Of a DNA stretch of 64,000 nucleotides, positions 57,054-64,000 are shown in pieces. The position numbers were made by a program, and so were the translations under genes. Numbering within the stretch: position 1 is the stretch's first letter; each line of letters opens with the position of its first letter. The DNA is from Fragum whitleyi. Taxonomy: Eukaryota; Mollusca; Bivalvia; Cardiida; Cardiidae. The notes beneath the pieces were generated by a model, which saw only the letters and a list, made by a program, of their open reading frames with translations, did not search any database and had not been told where the DNA came from. Where the stretch lies: assembly GCA_948146395.1 (NCBI GenBank), contig OX411559.1, positions 36,071,215 through 36,135,214 of the forward strand, written 5' to 3'.

Positions 57054-57284
57054 TTAACCCTTTCCTGTTTTACAAAATTTTGACCTGTCCAAATTCAAAG
57101 GTTTTGCAGACGAAAATTGAAAGTCGATTTAATTTGAAAAAAACAACATTTAGTAGGGTAGAAAATAAAGTGGAAAAAGAAGAAATTGCTTGTCAGAAGC
57201 AATTTCTTCTTTTTTCACACTGTTTTCTCAAACATAAAATCACATAAAACACATTAAAAGCAGGGATTAAACAGCAAAGGGTTA
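57054..57284. mobile_element. TTAA-flanked MITE, copy 3
   Basis: It begins TTAACCCTTTCCTGTTTTAC and ends AACAGCAAAGGGTTA, with the GAAGAAATTGCTTG hairpin inside. The right TTAA is altered (TTAT). Confidence 0.82.
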
Positions 57285-57613
57285 TTTTTAAACAGTAGCG
57301 TTGACGACGTCGAATGTTATCACTCATAGTTTCAAGGGCTAACACCATTTTAACTAATGTCATCGAGCGTTTCCTAGATTTTCCCGTATTTTTTAAAAAT
57401 AGTCTGTCTATTTACATCTGAGGTTGATCGTGAGATTGGCTGAGTGATGTTCCGAATGCCATTGGCAGTGCTCTTGTTGTAAAAATTATGCATATTTTTA
57501 TTAGCTTGGTTGTTTTCTAATGGTTTAATTACGAAACCTGAAATCTTTGTACATGAAAGGCAGGGTTAAAAATTGAGAAATATGGAACTGGAGCCTCTTA
57601 TGACAATGTCAAT

Positions 57614-57851
57614 TGAGCCTGTGCTTGACATTTCCAACAATTTCACATGTGTGCAAAGTAAAGCTTATGGCCAGCCTGTGCAGCCGCACAGTCTAACCAG
57701 AGTCTTCACTGTGCACTTTACAGAAAGATAATCTTAATCCCTCCTCAGGTGGTCAGCATGATTCTTATTCCATCGTGTCGTTATTTAATCTGCTCAAAGT
57801 TTGTCCCTCGCGTACTTGTAAAATTGTTGGAAATTTCATGCACAGGCTCAT
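57614..57851. mobile_element. foldback element, further copy
   Basis: The left GAGCCTGTGCTTGACATTTC is matched by GGAAATTTCATGCACAGGCTC at the right. The centre has GGCCAGCCTGTGCAGC / GCACAGTCTAACC. Confidence 0.75.
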
Positions 57852-58724
57852 TTGGTTTTAACCCTTCTTATGCTGTTCAGGGTATATTACTTCTGTTCCA
57901 AACATTTCACAGGCAGAATATACTTAAAATAGCCTTCATAGACATGCAGTCTAATGCTGTTATATGGCCACCTTATTAAATATACAGAAAAATATAGAGC
58001 CAAAACATTTGATTTAACAAAAACTTAATTTGTTAAAGACAAACTGAAGATTCAGCTGGAAACAAAACAAGAAATTTTTAGTTGCTCCCTCTGCTTCGTA
58101 ATCATATAAGTAGACATAAGTTTTGGGATATCTCAACTTGCCTAGCTCATGCTTTCTCTCAGACAGTATAGGCCAAGATCAGGCTGCATGTCTATGCAGG
58201 CTCACTTTGGACTATACTGTCTGCCAAAGCTTTGTGTCCAGCAGGATTATGCCATGTATGGCATAAGAAACTACAGCTTCAACCGAATTAATGTTTAGCT
58301 GCTCAATCCTCCTAGCACAAATGTTCATTTTGTTTTGAATAACTAATACTATTATATTTTGAATGAATGATGTCTTGAATTACGATTATGTGAAAACACA
58401 CATCTTTCAAGTGTAAAAAGATTAAAAGTTTGAGTTAAAATTCTTTCTTTCTTCAAATCGAGTTTTGCTCCATGGAATGTAACCTATCAGTAGGTGCCAA
58501 CATTTTTGTTTTTAGTTCGGAATCTTTAGAGAAAAAGTTAAATTATCATGATGACCCTTTCATTGTTGTCCTTGTCAGAGGCAGATTGAAAATCTTTAAC
58601 TTAATCAAATCTGTTATTTTTGATGACATTTTCTTGAAACTTGGCATGTATGTTTACTATCATAAGAGCAATCCATTCCATCAAGAAAAAAATCAAAAAG
58701 ATTTATTTAAAAATTATGTCCCTT
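57852..58724. other. non-coding
   Basis: It contains a hairpin ACAGTATAGGCCAAGATCAG / CTCACTTTGGACTATACTGT at about 58,163-58,221. An open frame at 58,472-58,813 runs into the next repeat head and is not gene-like. Confidence 0.45.
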
Positions 58725-59027
58725 TTTATACACCCAAAGAAAGGGGGAGTGTATTATGTGATCAACTATGGTGTCCAGGACTTGTGGGAGGCTACATCCG
58801 CTTCTTTGTCTGAGGCATAACTCTGTCACCTTAGGTCCAATTGTTGCTATTAGTCATTTAGGGTTGTTAGTACCAGTAAAACAAACTGTGTTTTAGGGCC
58901 AACTTTTTCTGGCTAAAACCTACCAAGGCGTAGACCTAGCTATGAAAATAGCCTATTAGAACTGCCTTTTGAGACAAATTTGCAGATGGCTCTAAAATCA
59001 AGGTCACTAGTAAAGGTCAGCCACTGT
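58725..59027 (+). repeat. head of a satellite-type element
   Basis: TTTTTATACACCC, A/G loop and GGGGGAGTGTATTATG form the head hairpin used by the other satellite elements. The GTCCG run is replaced by sequence with GGTGTCCAGG. No tandem monomers follow. Confidence 0.5.
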
Positions 59028-59390
59028 CATAGTGCAGACGGTAGTGCATTAGACTGCCAATCATAGGTTAGTAATTAAATCCTTTGAAGCAGCACACATC
59101 TTTCCTGACTTATCTCCCATTAATGGGTGGATAATCGTAGCTGGTGGCTAGGAACGAAAGTCCGGTGTAGTCCAGGTGAGGGACAAAGATTAAATGGTTA
59201 GGTGACCCAGTTGCTGTGATCCAATTGGTTGATAATTATCGACCTATGTGGAATAGTAGTTGAGGTCTAGGAATGGATGTTTTGATGTGAAAAAATACTA
59301 GGAATTCATTATTTAGTGCTCCAGTTGTGGCATTATGACTGAAATATTACTGAAAAATGCGTAAAAACCCATTCAAAGAAACAAACCAGT
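59028..59390 (+). mobile_element. degraded SINE pair of family A-C
   Basis: A tRNA-like remnant (CATAGTGCAGACGGTAGTGC) is followed by two overlapping bodies (TGGGTGGATAATCGTAGCTG and TTGATAATTATCGACCTATG), each ending with the AAACCCATTC / AGACCCCATT tail motif. Confidence 0.6.
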
Positions 59391-59489
59391 TGCTGTGAGA
59401 TGACTGTAAAGCTGTTAAGACCCCATTGAAACAAACACTGTGCATAAAAACGAATTTTCAGAATTATTAAAGATTGTAATGGTATTATA

Positions 59490-59814
59490 CCCCCATCTAC
59501 AAAGTAGAGTTGGTCAAGTTTGTTTCACCATTTCTGTCTGTCCATCTCTCTGTTTTTTGTTTCTGGACTCGAGAACCAATTGACCTTGAAACATGAAACT
59601 TTATAATATTGTCGCCCCTAACCCAAGGAAGTGCCCTATTGTATTTGAGAATTCAAGAACCAATTGACCTAGAATCATGAAACTTGTACATTTTTTGCCA
59701 ATAACCCAAGGAAAAGCCCTGTTGCTTTAGGAAATTCAAGAACCAGTTGACCTAGAATCATGAAACGTTATAAAACTATTGCCCAAAACCTAAGAAAATG
59801 CCATATTGGTCTTA
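59490..59814 (+). repeat. satellite-type element, ~90-bp units
   Basis: The head ATTATACCCCCATCTACAAA and a CTGTCTGTCCATC run precede three units with AATTGACCT(A/T)GAA(A/T)CATGAAAC. Confidence 0.6.
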
Positions 59815-60690
59815 GGCTCCACTGGGGCTATTGTCATGGCATTGTGTCCATTGTGTGTCCGTCCGTGTGTCAGTGCATCCATACGTGCCTCCAGGCGTAA
59901 ACTTTTTCTTTAAAAATCTTCTCCTCAGAAACTACTGGAAGAATTTCAACAAAAAACTTCACAGGAATGATCCTTAGGTGACCCTTTTTCAAAGTTGTTC
60001 AAGAAATTTTGATCCAATGAAAAACATGGATATAAGGGGGAGTGGCTAATTTCCAAATATGGTAAAAAGTGAGATTTCTCAGTTTTTAATTGATTGATAC
60101 CAGTTAAATTTTACATGAATGATCTTTGGGTGACCTTTTATCAGTGTACCAAAAATTATTGTGATAGGATGGAAAATATGTATTTTATAGGCAGAGGTCA
60201 TTTCTCTATATGTTATATAGTGGAAACTTTGAAAATCATTTTCTCAGAATTTAACTTATGGATATCAACCAAATTTCACTTCAATGATCCTTGAGTGATC
60301 CTGTATCAGTATACCAAAAGTTATAATGTTTGGATGAAAAATATGTCTTTTATGGGCAGAGGTCATTTCATAATATGTTATATATGGGAAACTTTGAAAA
60401 TCATTTTTCTCAGAATGTAACTAATGGATATCAATCAAACTTTATTGGTATGATCCTTGAGTGACCCGTTATCATGTAGCCAAATATTATTGTGATTGGA
60501 TGAAAAATATGTTTTTTACTGGTGCAGGTCATTTCCTTTGTGTTATATAGCTGAAACTTTGAAAATCATTTTCAACATCAGTAGAACCCTAAATATCTAA
60601 AAATCTAGTCAACTTTGATTTGCTATTACAAGAATTCAAGCCTATGGAGTGACTCAAGCCATTCATGGCTTTCTAGTTGAAATACAGGCA
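59815..60690 (+). repeat. satellite-bearing element, ~165-bp monomers
   Basis: The head TTAGGCTCCACTGGGGCTAT and GTGTGTCCGTCCGTGTGTC run correspond to the minus-strand head of the 1,558-2,431 element. AGGTCATTT motifs at 60,195, 60,360 and 60,526 give a 165-166-bp period. The tail is TGGAGTGACTCAAGCCATTC followed by ATGGCTTTCTAG. Confidence 0.85.
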
Positions 60691-60752
60691 CTGAAGGCCA
60701 GAGAATACAAGCCAGTACATGTCCACTTTGCTCCAGCTCTTGTTTCCCCCTT

Positions 60753-61885
60753 TTTATACGCCCGAAGGGTCGTATTATGTTATGGCCTCCGTCGTCCGTC
60801 TGTCTGTCCGTCTGTCTGTCCGTCCGTTAGCAATTTTTTGTGTGCGCGACTCCTCCTAAACTATCAATGGGAATAAGCTGAAACTACACACAATTACTCC
60901 CTATGATGTCTAGTTGTGCATAAGACCTTTGAAATTCAAATTGCTCCTGTCATTCCTGAGAAATCTTGAATTATCTGCCCTTTAATATAACAAAAATCAC
61001 TGTTTTTTGTGTGCGCAACTCCTCCTAAACTATCAATGGGAATAAGCTGAAACTACACACAATTACTCCCTATGATGTCTAGTTGTGCATAAGACCTTTG
61101 AAATTCAAATTGCTCCCGTCATTCCTGAGAAATCTTGAATTATCTGCCCTTTAATATAACAAAATCACTGTTTTTTGTGTGCGCAACTCCTCCTAAACTA
61201 TCAATGGGAATAAGCTGAAACTACACACAATTACTCCCTACGATGTCTAGTTGTGCATAAGACCTTTGAAATTCAAATTGCTCCCGTCATTCCTGAGAAA
61301 TCTTGAATTATCTGCCCTTTGATATAACAAAAATGGGAATGAGCTGAAACTAGACACATTTACTCCCTATGATGTTTAGTTGTGCATAAGACCTGTGAAA
61401 TTCAAATTGCTCCAGTCAATCCTGAGAAATCTTGAATTATCTGCCCTTGAATTAAACGAAAATCACTGTATTTTGTTTGCAACTCCTCCTTAACTATCAA
61501 TTGAAATGAGCTGAAACTAGACACAATTACTCTCTATGATGTCTAGTTTTGCGTAAGACTTTTCATTCAAAATGCTCCAGTTATTCTAGAGTTATCTTGG
61601 ATTATCTGCCCTTGAGTTGATGAAAAACAAAATTTCTTGTCGGCTCATTTTCTCCTACATTATGGATGGGAATGAAAGGAAACTTGCCATAATGACTCTG
61701 TAGGTTGTCTTTTTGTACTTAGGACTAAATATGTTTTCATATTTAAATGTTATGGCACCAGTTGTCTGTCTGTCTGTTTGCAATAATTTTAGCTATCATT
61801 CAAGCTCACGCTACTGACAAGCCAATGTTTCTGACAAGCCCCTTCGGGCGTATATGCGCCGCTCTGCGAAGCTCTTGTTTAACAG
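60753..61885 (+). repeat. satellite-bearing element, ~169-bp monomers
   Basis: Head hairpin TATACGCCC GAA GGGTCGTATTATG, then a CCGTCTGTCTGTCCGTC run, then monomers with TCCTCCTAAACTATCAATGG at 60,851, 61,020 and 61,188, and two more diverged ones. The tail CCTTCGGGCGTATATGCGCC and AGCTCTTGTT carries a second copy of the GGGCGTAT motif. Confidence 0.88.
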
Positions 61886-62164
61886 AGGTAAATCTTTAAA
61901 GCTTAACAATTACCTCTCTTGAGTAAGCCAATTATATGTAGTATTAATCCTTGGCATGCTGAATAAATTTTGGCTAAAAATTGTCATCAAAATCAAAGAG
62001 CAAAAGGCACAGAAAGTACCAACTAGGTCAATTTTTATTTGAAAAACTTAATCTATGGACATTTCTGGTTTGAAAGTGAGAAACAGGTGACTAACATCAT
62101 GTGCAGGCTGATGTTTGTCTCTAGCTCCTGCCAAAGCAGGAATATTCAGCATGACAAAGGTTAA

Positions 62165-62451
62165 AATGACAATTTTTTAGCTTGGCTGTTTTAGAGAAAA
62201 CCCAAGGTATCGCTTTAGCTTTGGTGTTGTGGTTGTTTATGTTGTCGTCTTCATGCGAAAACTTTCACATTTCGTGATATAACTGGTTCTACTGAAGGCA
62301 TTCACTTGAAACTTAGTACACATATTCACTATCAAAAGAGCAACCCATACTATCAAAGGGGATATCTCTAGAAGCATTTGGTGCAAACTTTTCTCCAATT
62401 AACCTATACCTAAACTAAACTACTGACTGGTTCAGTTTTAAAGAAGTTACA
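62165..62451 (+). repeat. member of the TTTTAGCTCGGCTGTTTT repeat group
   Basis: It begins TTTTTAGCTTGGCTGTTTTA and continues AGAGAAAACCCAAGGTATCG and CACATTTCGTGATATAACTGG. Related starts are at 47,428, 56,511 and 63,246. Confidence 0.55.
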
Positions 62452-62990
62452 GCCGCCATCATAGCGTATTTTGTAGTGCCTCGGACTGTCAATCTAGAGG
62501 TCCCTTGTTTGATCCCGACGATGGCACTCATCCTTTCTGACTATTTGTCTCTCACCAATAGGTTGATAATCTTAGACCTATGTTAGATAGCAGCTTGAGA
62601 CTCGGAAAGGATGTGATGGTAGTACTGGAAAAGGAAAAACTAGGAATCCATTGTTAGGTGCGCCAGCCTCTGAGATATAACAGAAAAGTTGTTGAAAGCG
62701 GTGTTAAACCCCATTCAAATCAAATTCAAAGAAGTTACAAACAGCAATTTCATGTCCCCTGTATTGAAAGGTTTAGTGTTTATTATTTTTTCCCTGTCTG
62801 TGTGTCCCCAAAAACTAGGAATCTGTTGTTAGGTGCTCCAGCCTCTGCGATATAACTGAAAAATTGTTGAAAGCGGTGTTAAACCCCATTCAAATCAAAT
62901 TCAATGAAGTTACAGACAGCAATTTTGTGTTCCTTGCATTGAAAAGTTTAGGGCATAATTGTTTGTGTCTGTGTGTCCCCAAAAACTTAC
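62452..62990 (+). mobile_element. SINE of family A-C with a ~175-bp tandem duplication of its 3' part
   Basis: The head GCCGCCATCATAGCG and TTTGATCCCGACGATGGC is degraded; the body is complete to AAACCCCATTCAAATCAAAT (62,706). The 3' part plus flank (AACTAGGAATCCATTGTTAG...GTGTCCCCAAA) is repeated from about 62,813 with small changes. Confidence 0.75.
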
Positions 62991-62999
62991 ACAATGGTC

Positions 63000-63660
63000 A
63001 TAACTTTTAAATGGTAAGTGATAGTTTTCATATTCCACCTATGTATTGCTCTTGATAAGACCTTTCTGTAGGTACCAATTTCAATGTCAACTGTCAAGAT
63101 TAGCATTTGTCATGCTGCTTGATCTTGGCCTATACCACCTGTATATATCTGACATTTAGCAAGGATTCTGATCAGTCTGTGCAGTCTCAGTGACTGATCA
63201 GACTCTTTGCCTTATGTTAATGTAAATGTTAGACACCAGCCCATTTTTAGCTCAGCTGTTTTTGGAGATCACCTTGGGGTCGTTCGTGTTGGCATTGTCG
63301 TCGGCTTTGATGTGACAAACTCTTAACCTTGGTCATATCTCAGTTGTTATTGAAGATATCTTCATGAAACTTGCCATGTGTGTTCACCATCACAAGATCA
63401 ATACAGACTATCAAGGAGAATAACTCTGGAAGCATTTTGGTAAGAGTAATATCCCTTTTTTTAAACAGATTTTTTGCATTATCCAGCACCTGCAGCCAAG
63501 TGTTGCACCTGTACACTGCGCTCTTGTTCTGTTAAGCTGCAATTAAAACTTTTAAGTTACTCCTGAACAAAATTGTTATTGGCTGAAAATTTTGGAGGTC
63601 AGCATTCTGGTTATGAATAAGTGTTTGGAATTGTCTTTAGAAAATTTGATTGACAGCAGC
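63000..63660. other. non-coding repeat remnants
   Basis: It contains a TTTTTAGCTCAGCTGTTTTT repeat start at 63,246, its GCGCTCTTGTTCT-like end near 63,519-63,532, and a hairpin around 63,168-63,205 (CTGATCAGTCTGTGCAG / GACTGATCAGACTC). Confidence 0.45.
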
Positions 63661-63676
63661 GATCTGTGAATTTCAG

Positions 63677-63970
63677 AGAGCCCAGAAGAAGAAGATGAGC
63701 CGGGTACCAGTGGTTCATTTTCACGATTCAACAGATGGGGCTACTGCGAGATTTGCAATGTGCCGCTCAACTCTGAGATACAAGCCATTGAGCATGTGCA
63801 GGGAACGAAGCATATTGAAGCCGAGAATGAGAAGAAACATGGAGCCAGGGGTAAATCAGATGGGGAACGAAAGCCAGCAGCTCTGTTCATAAATGGAAAA
63901 CGAGTCCTGGATGGGGATGAGGAGGCGATTGATCCACGATTTAGTCACAGAAACTCGAATAAAAGTGAAG
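63677..63970 (+). CDS. exon with a U1/matrin-type C2H2 zinc finger (partial gene or alternative 3' exon)
   Basis: Acceptor GTGAATTTCAG and donor GAAG/GTGTGC enclose 294 nt, phase 1 to 1. The translation starts acidic (SPEEEDEPGTSG) and contains CEICNVPLNSEIQAIEHV and GTKH, a Cys-x2-Cys...His-x5-His finger of the U1C/matrin type that binds double-stranded or structured RNA. A charged KKHGARGKSDGERK stretch and ALFINGKRVLDG follow. Entry phase 1 equals the exit phase of RS-SGNH exons 7 and 8, so splicing from 50,575 would keep the frame. It could equally belong to a neighbouring gene that continues beyond the window. Confidence 0.8.
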
Positions 63971-64000
63971 GTGTGCATTTACTTTTTACATCCCGTTACA

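Noticed and set aside
58472..58813. 113-codon open frame as a gene
   Set aside because: It runs from unique AT-rich sequence into a repeat head and has no recognisable domain or splice context.
60753..61885. Helitron
   Set aside because: The tail hairpin is suggestive, but no convincing CTRR end or 5' TC start could be placed and no rolling-circle protein is present.

Overview
The window is eukaryotic and most likely from a bivalve mollusc. I infer this from intron-split clathrin light chain exons, tRNA-headed SINEs whose body type I associate with bivalves, CR1/L2-like LINEs (one with a 2A peptide), a DIRS-order retroelement, and a high density of foldback elements and satellite-bearing repeats. 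The species cannot be set from sequence alone.

Layout. 1-8,040: SINE, a ~155-bp satellite element, a MITE and a decayed LINE (+) with 2A-like ORF1. 8,040-13,350: AT-rich repeats and hairpin MITEs, no gene seen. 13,356-23,055: clathrin light chain (-), four coding exons; the C-terminal exon was not found. Its intron 1 holds a nearly intact LINE (-) and its intron 2 a 156-bp satellite array. 23,056-27,160: SINE, a foldback and a tRNA-like sequence. 27,162-32,576: one complete PAT/Ngaro-like tyrosine-recombinase retroelement (-) with split direct repeats and two apparent spliceosomal introns. 32,700-34,860: tandem array of ~482-bp palindromic units. 35,000-39,400: MITEs, two SINEs, a satellite element and a Nimb/I-like LINE remnant.

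39,705-55,767: a nine-exon gene (+) whose reconstructed frame is 1,001 codons: N-terminal RS exons, an unrecognised conserved core, an SGNH-hydrolase-like domain, helical repeats, an RGG box, a second RS block and a proline-rich tail. RS and RGG regions suggest a nuclear RNA-linked protein; the SGNH module resembles the one I associate with Ngaro-type retroelements. 55,770-64,000: MITEs and several satellite-bearing elements, then a zinc-finger exon (63,677-63,970) that may be an alternative 3' exon of that gene or part of another.

The most notable items are the spliced DIRS-order element with its dyad junction, the RS-SGNH-RGG gene, the palindromic satellite, the 2A-bearing LINE, and a recurring head (GAA-loop hairpin, then a GTCCGTCC-type run, then ~155-170-bp monomers) shared by unrelated satellites. 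All exon calls come from reading splice signals and phase by eye; no alignment or search was run.
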